Part shown: piece after piece, positions 7,867-18,880 of the stretch
Layout: every line of letters starts with the position of its first letter
How positions within the stretch are numbered: position 1 is the first letter of the stretch
Source of the DNA: Nitrosopumilales archaeon
GTDB taxonomy: Archaea; Thermoproteota; Nitrososphaeria; Nitrososphaerales; Nitrosopumilaceae
Assembly: GCA_016276965.1 (NCBI GenBank)
Contig: JADNRU010000007.1
Location: 1 to 39,236, forward strand
Direction of reading: 5' to 3'
Length of the DNA stretch: 39,236 nucleotides
The notes under the pieces: generated by a model
The model's database searches: none
The model's input: only the letters and a program-made list of their open reading frames with translations
What the model was told of the DNA's origin: nothing
Position numbers and translations under genes: made by a program

Positions 7867-9414
7867 ATGCATTCTGATAAAATCAAGGACTATTTACAAA
7901 AAAATAAAACAGCGCATCAGGGTGGCGGTCAAGACAGAATCTTATCCCAACACGAAAAAGGAAAGCTAACAGCAAGAGAAAGAATTGACTTACTTTTAGA
8001 TGAGGGTAGCTTCACTGAAGTTGATGCTCTAACTACCCATCATTATCATGAATATGATATGCAGAAAAAAAAATTCTTGGGTGATGGTGTAGTTGGTGGA
8101 TATGGAACAATCCATGGAAGAAAAGTTTTCGTTTTTGCTTATGATTTTACTGTTTTAGGAGGCACACTTAGTCAAATGGGTGCCAAAAAAATTACTAAAC
8201 TCATGGATCATGCAGTAAGAAACGGTTGTCCTGTAATCGGTATAATGGATTCCGGAGGAGCAAGAATTCAAGAGGGAATAATAAGCTTAGATGGTTTTGC
8301 AGATATTTTCTATCATAATGAATTAGCATCAGGTGTAGTGCCACAAATTACTGCAAGTATTGGACCATCTGCAGGAGGTGCAGTTTATTCTCCTGCAATG
8401 ACTGACTTTGTAGTTATGGTTGAAAAGACAGGAACAATGTTTGTAACTGGTCCAGATGTTGTCAAAACAGTTCTTGGTGAAGAAATTTCATTTGAGGATT
8501 TAGGTGGGGCTATGGCTCATGGAACAAAAAGTGGTGTGGCACACTTTGTGGTCAAAAATGAATACGAATGTATGGATTGCATCAAAAAACTGCTCTCATA
8601 CCTTCCACAAAACAATTCACAAGAGCCACCGACTGTAAAAACTGATGACGATCCTAACAGACTAGATCACAATCTCATAAATATAATTCCAGAAAATCCA
8701 CTCCAACCTTATGATATGAAAGAGATCATTAATTCCATTGCTGACAATCACGAATTCTTTGAAATTCATGAATTATTTGCACCAAATATAGTTGTAGGTT
8801 ATGTTAGATTAAACGGAAAAGTAGTTGGTATTGTTGCAAACCAACCACTTAGTCTTGCTGGTGCAATTGACATTGATTCCTCCAATAAAGCTGCAAGATT
8901 CATCAGATTTTGTGATGCTTTTAACATTCCACTCATCACACTAGTTGATACACCTGGATACATGCCAGGTTCTAATCAAGAACACAATGGAATCATTAGA
9001 CACGGAAGCAAACTATTATTTTCTTATTGTGAAGCAACTGTTCCAAAAATTACTCTTGTAATTGGAAAGGCGTATGGTGGGGCTTACATTGCCATGGCAA
9101 GCAAATACCTCAGAACCGACATAAACTACGCATGGCCTACAGCCAAAATTGCAGTGCTTGGTGCAGAAGCTGCTGTTAAAATTATGAATAGAAAGGAACT
9201 TGCCAAGGCAAAAGATCCAGACGCTCTAAAGAAAGAGCTAATGGAAGAGTTTACCGAAAAGTTTGAAAACCCATATGTGGCTGCATCTTTGGGAACACTA
9301 GATGCTGTAATTGATCCAGCAGAGACAAGACCAATGTTGATCAAAGCACTTGAAATGCTTGAAAATAAACGTGAAAAACAGCTGCCACGAAAACATGGCA
9401 ATATCAATCTGTGA
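7867..9414 (+). CDS. pccB: Acetyl-CoA/propionyl-CoA carboxylase carboxyltransferase subunit
   Basis: KLTARERIDLLLDEGSF; GGARIQEGIISLDG; FCDAFNIPLITLVDTPGYMPG. Confidence 0.95.
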   Translation: MHSDKIKDYLQKNKTAHQGGGQDRILSQHEKGKLTARERIDLLLDEGSFTEVDALTTHHYHEYDMQKKKFLGDGVVGGYGTIHGRKVFVFAYDFTVLGGTLSQMGAKKITKLMDHAVRNGCPVIGIMDSGGARIQEGIISLDGFADIFYHNELASGVVPQITASIGPSAGGAVYSPAMTDFVVMVEKTGTMFVTGPDVVKTVLGEEISFEDLGGAMAHGTKSGVAHFVVKNEYECMDCIKKLLSYLPQNNSQEPPTVKTDDDPNRLDHNLINIIPENPLQPYDMKEIINSIADNHEFFEIHELFAPNIVVGYVRLNGKVVGIVANQPLSLAGAIDIDSSNKAARFIRFCDAFNIPLITLVDTPGYMPGSNQEHNGIIRHGSKLLFSYCEATVPKITLVIGKAYGGAYIAMASKYLRTDINYAWPTAKIAVLGAEAAVKIMNRKELAKAKDPDALKKELMEEFTEKFENPYVAASLGTLDAVIDPAETRPMLIKALEMLENKREKQLPRKHGNINL

Positions 9415-9420
9415 GAGAAA

Positions 9421-10908
9421 ATGATTGAGAAAGTTCTAATAGCTAATAGAGGGGAGATTGCGATTCGTGTAATTAGAACCTGTAAAGCTTTAGGAATTAA
9501 AACGGTTGCAGTATATTCTGATGAAGATTACAATTCCTTGCATGTAAAACAGGCAACAGAATCTTACAACATTGGGGAAGGGACACCAGCTAAAAGTTAT
9601 TTAAACCAAGAGAAAATCTTGGAAACAATTTTGGCATCTGGTGCAGATGCTGTTCATCCTGGTTATGGTTTTCTTTCTGAAAACCCTGACTTTGCACGCC
9701 TTTGTGAAAAAAACAAAATCAATTTCATTGGTACAACTTCAAATTCTATGGAACTGTGTGGAGACAAAATGCAATGTAAAGCTGTAATGCTAAAGGCCAA
9801 AGTTCCAACAGTACCAGGAAGTCCAGATATTGTAAAAGATGCAGATGAAGCTCTACAGATTGCTAATGAAATCAAATATCCAGTTTTACTAAAGTCAGTA
9901 TATGGTGGTGGTGGGCGAGGAATACGACTTGTACATAACGATAAAGAGCTTAACGAAAATTATGATTCTGCTGTAGGCGAATCAATGGCAGCTTTTGGCA
10001 AATCAGCAATGCTTGTAGAAAAATTTCTTGAAAAAATAAGACACATTGAATATCAATTAGCACGAGATAAGAAAGGTAATACTGTACACATATTTGAAAG
10101 AGAATGTTCAATTCAAAGACGAAACCAAAAACTTATCGAGCAAACACCTTCACCCGTTGTAGATCAAGAAACAAGAGACAGAATAGGAGAAATAGTTGTA
10201 AGGGCAGCAAAAGCAGTAGATTACACTAACCTTGGCACTGCAGAATTTCTTAGGACAGATGAGCGAGAATTCTTTTTCATAGAAATTAATGCCAGACTAC
10301 AAGTAGAGCATCCAATAACAGAACTTGTTAGCGGTTTAGACCTGGTAAAATTACAAATAGACATAGCAAATGGTGAACCAATTCCATTCAAACAAAAGGA
10401 TCTTAAAATGAATGGATACGCAATTGAATGTAGAATCAATGCAGAAGACACTTTTTTGGACTTTGCTCCCTCAACAGGTCCAATACCCGATGTTACTATT
10501 CCATCTGGACCAGGAGTTAGATGTGACACATACCTGTATCCAGGGTGTACTGTTTCCTCATTTTATGATTCGCTTATGGGAAAACTTTGCACATGGGGAC
10601 AAACTTTTGAAGAATGTAGACTTCGGATGTTAACTGCGTTGAATGATTTTTACATTCAAGGAGTAGAAACATCAATTCCATTGTACAAAACAATTCTAAA
10701 GACAGATGAATACAAAAATGGTGAGCTTTCGACTGACTTTTTGAAGAGATATGGAATATTAGATAGACTAACTGCAGATATTAAAGAAGATAAAAACGCA
10801 AACAAAGAAGCAGCACTTGCTGCAGCTGTTATTCATTCTGAATATTTCAAAAGCAGAGTAACATCATCTGTAGAAGACAGTACACGTTGGAAGAGTCAAC
10901 TGGACTGA
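9421..10908 (+). CDS. accC: Acetyl-CoA/propionyl-CoA carboxylase, biotin carboxylase subunit
   Basis: IEKVLIANRGEIAIRVIRTCKALGIKTVAVYSDED; YGGGGRGIRLV; FIEINARLQVEHPITEL. Confidence 0.96.
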   Translation: MIEKVLIANRGEIAIRVIRTCKALGIKTVAVYSDEDYNSLHVKQATESYNIGEGTPAKSYLNQEKILETILASGADAVHPGYGFLSENPDFARLCEKNKINFIGTTSNSMELCGDKMQCKAVMLKAKVPTVPGSPDIVKDADEALQIANEIKYPVLLKSVYGGGGRGIRLVHNDKELNENYDSAVGESMAAFGKSAMLVEKFLEKIRHIEYQLARDKKGNTVHIFERECSIQRRNQKLIEQTPSPVVDQETRDRIGEIVVRAAKAVDYTNLGTAEFLRTDEREFFFIEINARLQVEHPITELVSGLDLVKLQIDIANGEPIPFKQKDLKMNGYAIECRINAEDTFLDFAPSTGPIPDVTIPSGPGVRCDTYLYPGCTVSSFYDSLMGKLCTWGQTFEECRLRMLTALNDFYIQGVETSIPLYKTILKTDEYKNGELSTDFLKRYGILDRLTADIKEDKNANKEAALAAAVIHSEYFKSRVTSSVEDSTRWKSQLD

Positions 10909-10914
10909 GCAAAT

Positions 10915-11427
10915 ATGGACTGTAAAATAGAAGACATTGAAGGAACATTCAATGGTGAAATAGTAGAGAATCTAGGAAATAACGAATATGTCATTAAATT
11001 AAACGACAGAGAACAAAACCTAAAAATTCTAAACATGGATGCAAGAGGAATTGAATTTGTTTTGGATCAAAAATATCACAAAGTAAAGTATTTGGAAAGT
11101 GGAACCTCAAAGATGAATCTAGTAGTCGATGGCGTTCCAATGACGCTAAACCTACATGCAAATCTTGATGAAATTGTTTACAAAAATGTTGGTGGCGGTG
11201 GGCCCGCAGGAACAGAACTTGCACTAAAAAGCCAAATTCCTGGGAAGGTTATTTCAATTGCATTTCAAGAGGGAGCAAGTGTAAAGAAAGGGGAAGCTGT
11301 ATGTGTTTTAGAATCTATGAAAATGCAAGTCACTGTCAAGGCTCACAAAGATGGAAATATTAAATCAATAAAGATCAAAGAAGGCGGGACTGTTGCAAAG
11401 AATGATGTTATCGCTGAAATAGAATAA
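10915..11427 (+). CDS. accB: Biotin carboxyl carrier protein
   Basis: C-terminal biotinyl motif VLESMKMQVTVKA with flanking lipoyl-like fold. Confidence 0.93.
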   Translation: MDCKIEDIEGTFNGEIVENLGNNEYVIKLNDREQNLKILNMDARGIEFVLDQKYHKVKYLESGTSKMNLVVDGVPMTLNLHANLDEIVYKNVGGGGPAGTELALKSQIPGKVISIAFQEGASVKKGEAVCVLESMKMQVTVKAHKDGNIKSIKIKEGGTVAKNDVIAEIE

Positions 11428-11439
11428 ACAGCAAGCAAT

Positions 11440-11937
11440 TCAGTTTCCTTTTTTAAGAAAGTTTTTGATTTCCTCATAGTTTGGTTCTACTAGTGGATCA
11501 TCTGAAACCCACTTGTAGCCAATCGTTCCATCTTCATTGATTATGAAAACTGAGCGTTTAGCAGCATCATAGTCTTTTATATGTAAAAGATGTGGCATCA
11601 AGATGTCATAATCCCTTATCGTTTTACTTTTGTAGTCACCAAGAATAGGAAATTTTAGATTATGTTTTTCTGCAAAAGCTTTGTTTGCAAAAGGTCCATC
11701 ATTACTAATAGCTACAACTTGAGCTCCAAGCTTTGAAATTTCATCCCATGAATCTCTAAATGTACACATTTCGGTTTCACAAACCGGTGAGCTTGCTGCA
11801 ACAAAAAATGATAGAATTATTTTTTTTCCAATGAATTCGTCAAGTGTTCTCATTTTTAATTCTGTATCAACTAATTCAAAGTTTGGAGCTTTATCTCCTA
11901 CATTCAATGCCATGAATAAGTTATAATAATTTGTCAT
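11440..11937 (-). CDS. Peroxiredoxin (AhpC/TSA family)
   Basis: MALNVGDKAPNFELVDTEL; SFFVAASSPVCETEMCTFRD; true start probably the internal MALNVGD. Confidence 0.9.
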   Translation of the reverse strand: MTNYYNLFMALNVGDKAPNFELVDTELKMRTLDEFIGKKIILSFFVAASSPVCETEMCTFRDSWDEISKLGAQVVAISNDGPFANKAFAEKHNLKFPILGDYKSKTIRDYDILMPHLLHIKDYDAAKRSVFIINEDGTIGYKWVSDDPLVEPNYEEIKNFLKKGN

Positions 11938-12030
11938 ATTAAGGATTTTAAAATTTTTCTTCTACAAAACTAATGATCGAAAAAAAATGTGCATAACTTT
12001 TTATATCTTCGGAAGGATGTCAAAGCTACT

Positions 12031-12405
12031 TTGGTGGGAGAAGTCTTTGGTAGCTATAGCCTTGTCTTAGCTATGTTTGGTTTTGCCATCGTTGTTATGG
12101 CTCCTGCACTTATCATATCTAGAATGATATCCCCAAGAACGAGAAGTAATCCAGTAAAATTCCTACCAATGGAATGTGGTCAAGTCCCATCGGGCGCCGG
12201 TAGAACTCACTTTATGATGCAGTATTATTCTTTCATTCTAATGTTTGTCGTATTTGATGTAATGGCAATCTTCTTGTATGCATGGGGTAGCACGATTCTG
12301 AATTTAGAAAAAACCGCGACCCTTCCTATTATGGCATTTTTAGGAATAATGTTTGCTGCAATGGCCTATGCACTTTATCAATCAAAGAGGAGAGATATTT
12401 GGTAA
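12031..12405 (+). CDS. nuoA: NADH dehydrogenase-like complex I subunit A
   Basis: PMECGQVPSGAGRTHFMMQYYSFILMFVVFDVMAIFLYAW; start probably TTG/GTG near 12031-12034 rather than 11989. Confidence 0.9.
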   Translation: MVGEVFGSYSLVLAMFGFAIVVMAPALIISRMISPRTRSNPVKFLPMECGQVPSGAGRTHFMMQYYSFILMFVVFDVMAIFLYAWGSTILNLEKTATLPIMAFLGIMFAAMAYALYQSKRRDIW

Positions 12406-12448
12406 TTCTTTATACAACTTCAGTCTACAATGGAAGTAAGGGATTCGA

Positions 12449-12964
12449 TTGTTAAAAGATCTACTTACTCCACAAACTACCAATGCTTTTGTTGGTAAAC
12501 TAGGAGATATTCTGGTTAAAGCAATCGATAAACCATTGGGCTACGCCATTAATTGGGGTAGATTATGGTCTCTCTGGCCCGTACATATTGAAACTGCATG
12601 TTGCAGCATAGAATTTGGAGCAGCATCTAGTCCTAGATACGATGTTGAAAGATTTGGCATCATTGAAGCCTTTGGTTCGCTACGACAATGTGATTTGGTT
12701 GTAGTTCAAGGAACCATAACAAGAAAAATGGCTCCACGTCTTCGACTAGTCTATGATCAAATGCCAGAACCAAAATACGTCATTGCAATGGGCGCTTGTG
12801 CAATCACTGGAGGATTGTACTTTGATTCGTACAATGTTCTTCCAGGAATTGATGGCATTTTACCAGTTGATGTATATGTACCAGGTTGTCCCCCTAGACC
12901 TGAAACACTTATCCAAGGATGTTTACTCCTTCAGGAGAAAATTAAGTGCATGAAGGCTAGGTAG
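12449..12964 (+). CDS. nuoB: Complex I subunit B
   Basis: ACCSIEFGA; MGACAITGGLYFDSYNVLPGIDGILPVDVYVPGCPPRPE; TTG start. Confidence 0.96.
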   Translation: MLKDLLTPQTTNAFVGKLGDILVKAIDKPLGYAINWGRLWSLWPVHIETACCSIEFGAASSPRYDVERFGIIEAFGSLRQCDLVVVQGTITRKMAPRLRLVYDQMPEPKYVIAMGACAITGGLYFDSYNVLPGIDGILPVDVYVPGCPPRPETLIQGCLLLQEKIKCMKAR

Positions 12965-12971
12965 GATCCAA

Positions 12972-13571
12972 ATGAGTTCATCAGATACAGATACTAAAAC
13001 AGAAACAAAGGAAAAAGAAACTACACAAACAAAACCTGTTGTTGTGGAGACAACTCCTGCTGAGAAAGGACCAGAATTACCAAAGTTTGAAAAAGATCTT
13101 TCAAATAAAATTACAGAGAAGTTTGGTTCCAAAACAGAAATTGCGTTTGTAAAACCAGATAGAGTTAGAGTAAATGTAAAAAAAGAAGATATCATTAATG
13201 TTGCCTCTTACATTCGAGACGAGCTAAACTTTGACCATGCTGAGTCTGTAACTGGAGTTGATTTTCCTAACGACAAGGAAATTGAAGTAGTATATCACTT
13301 GGGTTCATACACCGACCCTAAACTAGCCAGGCAAGTACTTTCATTAGCTACAAGAACCACAAGAGAAGATAATCCTAATCCAGGAAACGATTCCACTAGA
13401 TTACCTAGTCTTAGGGACATATTCTATAGTGTAGAATTTCACGAAAGAGAATGTTTTGAGATGTTAGGGGTTTACTTTGAAGGTCATCCTGATAATCGAC
13501 GTTTACTGTTACCTGAAGATTGGGCAGATATTCCTCCACTTAGGAAAGACTTTGCAATAAAGGGTAGATAA
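12972..13571 (+). CDS. nuoC: Complex I subunit C
   Basis: PSLRDIFYSVEFHERECFEMLGVYFEGHPDNRRLLLPEDW. Confidence 0.95.
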   Translation: MSSSDTDTKTETKEKETTQTKPVVVETTPAEKGPELPKFEKDLSNKITEKFGSKTEIAFVKPDRVRVNVKKEDIINVASYIRDELNFDHAESVTGVDFPNDKEIEVVYHLGSYTDPKLARQVLSLATRTTREDNPNPGNDSTRLPSLRDIFYSVEFHERECFEMLGVYFEGHPDNRRLLLPEDWADIPPLRKDFAIKGR

Positions 13572-13573
13572 CA

Positions 13574-14713
13574 ATGAGTGTGCCACTTCCCCCTGGTCTT
13601 CAATTAGAAAAATTCGAAGAGGATGATAAGATAATGACTCTCAATGTTGGCCCTCAACATCCAGGTTCAGGTCATATGAGACTCATTATCAGAGTTGATG
13701 GAGACTACATTGTTTCTTGTGACCCAGATCCTGGATATGTGCATCGTGGAGAAGAAAAAATGGCAGAATACAGAAACTATATCCTAAACATTCCTCATCT
13801 TGAAAGACCAGTAATTCATGATTCCTGTAACATACTTTATCCATATGTTTTGGGTGTTGAAGAACTATTAGGGCTTGAGGTTCCAGAACGTGCAAAATAT
13901 GTAAGAGTAATTGCTGCGGAATTAAACAGGTTAAGCTATACCCTTTATTGGTTAGCTATCTATGGAATTTTCTTGGGTCATTCGACTATGTTTATGTGGC
14001 CTGTAGGAGATAGAGAGCTGGCAATTGATCTCTTAGACAAATTAACCGGCGCAAGAGTTACACATTCATATTTTGTACCAGGTGGTATTCGAAACGATTT
14101 TCCAGCAAACTTTGAAGATGTATGTATTCGTCAAGTAAATTATCTCAAAAAACGCCTAAAAACATACGGCGATATTTTTTATGATAATCCAATTTTAATA
14201 TCAAGAACCGAAGATACCGGCATACTTTCACGAGAAGATGCAATAAGACTTGGAACTACGGGTTCTGTTCTGAGAGCAAGTGGTGTAGACTTTGATGTTA
14301 GAACGAAGGAACCGTATGATGCTTATGAAGAGCTTGACATTCACACTAACGTCTTAAAAAAAGGTGATTCATATGATAGATCAAAAGTTCCATGGCTTGA
14401 TATGCTTGAGAGCTGTAACATAATTAAACAAGCATTAGAAAAAATGCCAAAGTCTGGTTCTGTAAGAGTAAAACTAAAACCAAATCCAAAAGGAGGAGAC
14501 GATGAAGTATACAAAAGAGTTGAATCAGGACGTGGTTCTCTTGGAGTCTACATAGTTTCACGCAGCAAACCAGAACCTTATCGTCTCAAATTAAGTGTTG
14601 GTTCGTTTAGAAACCTAATTTGCTTGCCCTATTTGCTAAAGGGAGAAAAATTAGGAAATATGCCAGCAGTATATTGGGGTCTTAACTATTGGCCAGTGGA
14701 GGCAGATAGATAA
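13574..14713 (+). CDS. nuoD: Complex I subunit D
   Basis: LNVGPQHPGSGHMRLIIRVDGD; GYVHRGEEKMAEYR; LGSVGSFRNLICLPYLLKG-type C-terminus. Confidence 0.96.
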   Translation: MSVPLPPGLQLEKFEEDDKIMTLNVGPQHPGSGHMRLIIRVDGDYIVSCDPDPGYVHRGEEKMAEYRNYILNIPHLERPVIHDSCNILYPYVLGVEELLGLEVPERAKYVRVIAAELNRLSYTLYWLAIYGIFLGHSTMFMWPVGDRELAIDLLDKLTGARVTHSYFVPGGIRNDFPANFEDVCIRQVNYLKKRLKTYGDIFYDNPILISRTEDTGILSREDAIRLGTTGSVLRASGVDFDVRTKEPYDAYEELDIHTNVLKKGDSYDRSKVPWLDMLESCNIIKQALEKMPKSGSVRVKLKPNPKGGDDEVYKRVESGRGSLGVYIVSRSKPEPYRLKLSVGSFRNLICLPYLLKGEKLGNMPAVYWGLNYWPVEADR

Positions 14714-16027
14714 ATGTCAGTTATTGCACCAAAGTTCAGACTAGGGCATTTTATAAAAAGCATCACAAATGACATATTTTGGATCGTAGTTCTGATAACA
14801 TTAATTGGCATCCCTGTCATCTTCATAGTTCTCTTTTACATTGATTTGCCTGTATTAGATGGAGAACTCGTTACTCCATTTTTGGCTTTTACAATGTTGG
14901 CCCATCCAGAACTTTCAATTCCACTTATTGACTCTTTTATGAATACGGATTTTTTCAGAATTGCAATATTTCCTGGCTTTGGTTTTGCTGCTTTAATTGC
15001 AGGTAGTACAATTTTTGTTGAACGAAAACTTCTGGCAAAACTTCAGCTCAGGGTTGGACCATTTTACTGTGGAAAAATCGAAGGAATTCTTCAATTAGTT
15101 GGAGACGGACTAAAACTACTTTCAAAAGAAATTATTATTCCAGCTAAAGCTGACAAACCTATCTTTTGGGCTGCACCAGTTTTGTTTGTTGCAACTGCAG
15201 CTGCATTTGTTGCTTTAATCCCAGTAGCTCCAGGTTGGGTTGTTGCGGACGTTGATGTAGGATTACTTGCAGTCTTTGCAGTCATTGGATTCTTTCCTAT
15301 AATCACTGTTTTGTCATCGTGGTCTGCAAACAGCAAATATCCATTCATTGGAGGAATTCGAGCACTTCACCAAATGATTTCATTTGAAATACCGCTAATT
15401 TTGTCATTGCTTGGTGTTGTAATACTTACTGGAACTCTTAATTTAACTGAAATTGTTCAAAGTCAAACTAGCTATTGGTGGATTATATTTCTTCCAATAG
15501 GAGCTATCGTCTTTTTCATTACCATGTTGGCTGAACTAGAACGAATTCCTTTTGATTTGCCAGAAGCAGAAAGTGAAATTGTTGCAGGATGGCTAACTGA
15601 ATTTTCTGGCATGATGTATGGTTTAGTTCAGTTAGGTTCCTACATAAAGCTGTATGCCTTTGCTGCATTGTTTGTTGTACTATTCCTTGGTGGTTGGAAT
15701 GGTTTTGGTGTAATTCCCCCGACTCCTCCCGAAATTGTTGACTTTGGAATTCAGGCTGGACCTATTTCTGTTGATTTACCTGGAATAGAAAAACTAACTG
15801 AACGAACTCTTAATTTTTCGTTAATAAATGGTGTTGTATGGTTTGTCTTTAAAACTGTAATAGTAATATTTTTCATTTTAATTCCTCGAGGAGTTTTTCC
15901 AAGAGTTAGGATAGATCTTTTGTTGCATATTGGTTGGTACAAATTGATCACTCTTTCATTCGTTAACATCTTTATAGCTCTCGGCTTGCTGTATGCTGGA
16001 GTATTGGGACCGGGAGGATTGCTATAA
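14714..16027 (+). CDS. nuoH: Complex I subunit H
   Basis: FVERKLLAKLQLRVGPFYCG; AELERIPFDLPEAESEIVAGWLTEFSGM. Confidence 0.96.
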   Translation: MSVIAPKFRLGHFIKSITNDIFWIVVLITLIGIPVIFIVLFYIDLPVLDGELVTPFLAFTMLAHPELSIPLIDSFMNTDFFRIAIFPGFGFAALIAGSTIFVERKLLAKLQLRVGPFYCGKIEGILQLVGDGLKLLSKEIIIPAKADKPIFWAAPVLFVATAAAFVALIPVAPGWVVADVDVGLLAVFAVIGFFPIITVLSSWSANSKYPFIGGIRALHQMISFEIPLILSLLGVVILTGTLNLTEIVQSQTSYWWIIFLPIGAIVFFITMLAELERIPFDLPEAESEIVAGWLTEFSGMMYGLVQLGSYIKLYAFAALFVVLFLGGWNGFGVIPPTPPEIVDFGIQAGPISVDLPGIEKLTERTLNFSLINGVVWFVFKTVIVIFFILIPRGVFPRVRIDLLLHIGWYKLITLSFVNIFIALGLLYAGVLGPGGLL

Positions 16028-16524
16028 TGGGTACGGCAACTGGAATTATTCGGGCATTAAATTCAGGAATAAAACACCTTGCAGTTAAACGATTTACATT
16101 ACGATATCCTGAACAAAAACTCAAGTTCGTAGGAGATGGATATCAATTTGATCCAACCACTGGTGTAGGAATTGCTGGATATAAGGGACGACACCTGCTT
16201 TTTCATGATAAATGTACAGGATGTCAGCTATGTGCTATTGCATGTGAAGGAGTTGCAGAAGCAATTGGTATGGTTAAGGTGCCAGAAGACTGGAAACACA
16301 ACAAGAAAGCAATCATGCCACAGATAGACTATGGAAAATGTGTTTTTTGTGGTTTATGCGTTGATGCATGTCCTTTCTATGCATTATACATGACAAATGA
16401 TTATGAATTATCCTCATTTAGTAAGGAGGCATTAATTTACACACCTGCCCAACTACAAGTAAAGCCAGAGGTTCAACAAGATGCAGAAATCATAATTGAC
16501 GACCGGGGTGCATACCATGGTTGA
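16027..16524 (+). CDS. nuoI: Complex I subunit I (two 4Fe-4S motifs)
   Basis: CTGCQLCAIACEG and CVFCGLCVDACPF. Confidence 0.95.
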   Translation: MGTATGIIRALNSGIKHLAVKRFTLRYPEQKLKFVGDGYQFDPTTGVGIAGYKGRHLLFHDKCTGCQLCAIACEGVAEAIGMVKVPEDWKHNKKAIMPQIDYGKCVFCGLCVDACPFYALYMTNDYELSSFSKEALIYTPAQLQVKPEVQQDAEIIIDDRGAYHG

Positions 16525-17029
16525 CGCAGCATTTCTTGCATTATCCGTTTTAACAATTGGTACTGCAATTGCAGCACTTGAGATGCGTTCATTAATTTAT
16601 GGTTCCATAGCTCTTATGGGTTCACTTGGTGGAATTGCAGGATTTTTCTTATTATTGGATTCTCCCTTTGTTGCAATGTTTCAAATTGCAGTTTACGTGG
16701 GTTCAATTGCAGTATTAATTTTGTTTACTGTAATGCTAGTAAAAAGAGAATTAATTTTTCAAAAAATTGAAGATCCTAAAAGAAAATTTGCTGGTATTGG
16801 TTTAATGTTGGTACTAATGGTAGGAATTGGATCTATCATTCTTGATTCTGGATTAAAAACAATAGTCACAGATGAACCAGCAGTAGACTATAGAGAAATA
16901 GGAGTAGACTTTGTAACATACTACTGGCCTGCGTTGATAGCTATGGCACTTATTTTGGCAGGAGCTGTAACTGGAGCACTTGTTTTAGCAAGAAGGGAGG
17001 ATGTTGAAGATGAGCAACGAGCTAATTGA
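16519..17029 (+). CDS. nuoJ: Complex I subunit J
   Basis: Hydrophobic, MVDAAFLALSVLTIGTAIAALEMRSLIYGS; overlaps nuoI end; ORF track starts upstream at 16496. Confidence 0.92.
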
Positions 17030-17315
17030 TTTTGTAATTGTTTCTGTTGCATTATTAGGTATTGGAATTTATGGTCTAGCTGTAAAACGAAATGCAATCC
17101 GGATGCTTTTTTCAATTGAAATTATAATTAATGCTGCAAATCTTAATCTTGTAGCCTTTGGCCGATTCATTCCTGGTAGTGAAGGGCAAACACTTGCACT
17201 ATTTTCTATAGGCATAGCTGCTGCTGAAGTCGCAGTAGGGCTTGCACTGATAATAGTGGCCTATAGAATGTACAAAAACATCGACATTGCTGAATTTAGG
17301 AGCCTTAAAGGATAA
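17010..17315 (+). CDS. nuoK: Complex I subunit K
   Basis: GIYGLAVKRNAIRMLFSIEIIINAANLNLVAFG; AAAEVAVGLALIIVAYR. Confidence 0.94.
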   Translation: MSNELIDFVIVSVALLGIGIYGLAVKRNAIRMLFSIEIIINAANLNLVAFGRFIPGSEGQTLALFSIGIAAAEVAVGLALIIVAYRMYKNIDIAEFRSLKG

Positions 17316-18877
17316 TGGAGTATGCATTACTTCAGGCAGTCTTCCTGCCTCTGTTACTTTCACCACTAGTCTATTATCTTGGCAGAAAAGTCGGACCTAA
17401 TGCAGCAACATGGTTTAGTTTTGGAATACTACTCTACTGCACAATTCTGATCATTGTTGCAGCCCTTAATGGAACATATGAAGAACATTATCCATGGACT
17501 GAGTTATTTGGCGAATTTGGATTCCTATTAGATGGTTTAGCTGCTCCATTTGCCATAATCATCTATGTTTTGGCAACAATTCTTGCATTGTATTCTAAAC
17601 CTTACATGGTTCACAAATTCAAAGAAAACTTTCACGAGCTATATCAAAGCAAAACAGGAGGTGGAAGTGCTGGTCAAACTACCGCAATCGTAGAATCGTC
17701 TGCATTAACAGAATATGTTAACAAACAATCTGGAATCTACTTTGCATTATTCCTTGTCTTTTCAATGGGAATGCTTGGAACAGTACTTGCAACCAATCTA
17801 ATTGAATTTTATATTTTCTTTGAGGTCATGCTCGTTCCTGCTTTCTTCTTAATCGCTTTTTGGGGTGATGGTCCTAGACGACGAATTGCATTAATGTTCT
17901 TTTTATGGACTCATGTTGGTGCAGTAATTTTACTTTTAGGATTTTTGACAATTGGTCTTAGTATTGGAAGTTTTGATTTTGCTGACATTAAAGAATCAGA
18001 GATTCCATCAGACGTTGTACTTTTAGCAGCTGTTGCTATTCTCATAGGACTTGGGGTAAAGCTTGCAGCTTTCATGTTCCATATTTGGCTCCCTTATGCA
18101 CACGCTTCAGCTCCTACTCCAATTAGTGCATTGTTATCGCCAGCTATGATCGGAATTGGAGCCTATGCTATCTTTAGATTAATCATTGAATTTTTGCCAG
18201 GTCAATATGAAGTTCTTGCAATTTGGATACACATCTGGGGACTTGCAACCATGTTCTATGGTGGTGCAATGGCCTTAATGCAAGATGACATCAAGCGAAT
18301 GTTTGCATATTCAAGCATTAGTCAAATGGGATATCTTTTGTTTGGCATTGGCTCGTTTTCTGTTTTGGGACTTGCAGGCGCAGAAATGATGTATGTTACT
18401 CACGGACTAGGAAAGGGTCTTCTCTTTATGACCGCTGGAGTTCTAATACTACAGGTAGGTTCTAGAAAAATTTCACAGCTTGGAGGATTGGCAGGAAAGA
18501 TGCCAATTACTGCAGTATGTGCTGTAATAGGGGCCCTTACCATTATGGGCATTCCTCCAACGAGTGGATTCATGGGAGAATGGACATTATTTTACGGTGC
18601 CTTAGAAACAGCACTCGAAGAAGGTTCTACCTTACGGGCAGTAGCATTTGGTTTGGGTCTTGTAGCAACAGTTCTTACAATGGCTTACATACTTTGGATG
18701 CTAAAGCGTGTCTTCTTTGGAAAACTTCCGGAAAATCTTTCTGATGTAAAGGATGGAAGTTGGTATATGCTTGCACCTATGATGGTGTTAGCAGGATTTA
18801 CTATTGTTGTAGGAATTTATCCTGACATATTCTTTAACAAAATTATTCCATACATGAGTGGAGTGTTGGGAGGATAA
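17315..18877 (+). CDS. nuoM: Complex I subunit M (antiporter-like)
   Basis: FFEVMLVPAFFLIAFWG; KLAAFMFHIWLPYAHASAPTPISALLSPAMIG; position in operon. Confidence 0.94.
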   Translation: MEYALLQAVFLPLLLSPLVYYLGRKVGPNAATWFSFGILLYCTILIIVAALNGTYEEHYPWTELFGEFGFLLDGLAAPFAIIIYVLATILALYSKPYMVHKFKENFHELYQSKTGGGSAGQTTAIVESSALTEYVNKQSGIYFALFLVFSMGMLGTVLATNLIEFYIFFEVMLVPAFFLIAFWGDGPRRRIALMFFLWTHVGAVILLLGFLTIGLSIGSFDFADIKESEIPSDVVLLAAVAILIGLGVKLAAFMFHIWLPYAHASAPTPISALLSPAMIGIGAYAIFRLIIEFLPGQYEVLAIWIHIWGLATMFYGGAMALMQDDIKRMFAYSSISQMGYLLFGIGSFSVLGLAGAEMMYVTHGLGKGLLFMTAGVLILQVGSRKISQLGGLAGKMPITAVCAVIGALTIMGIPPTSGFMGEWTLFYGALETALEEGSTLRAVAFGLGLVATVLTMAYILWMLKRVFFGKLPENLSDVKDGSWYMLAPMMVLAGFTIVVGIYPDIFFNKIIPYMSGVLGG

Positions 18878-18880
18878 TTA

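Noticed and set aside
10221-10529. 102-aa minus ORF
   Set aside because: Antisense to accC; typical shadow ORF
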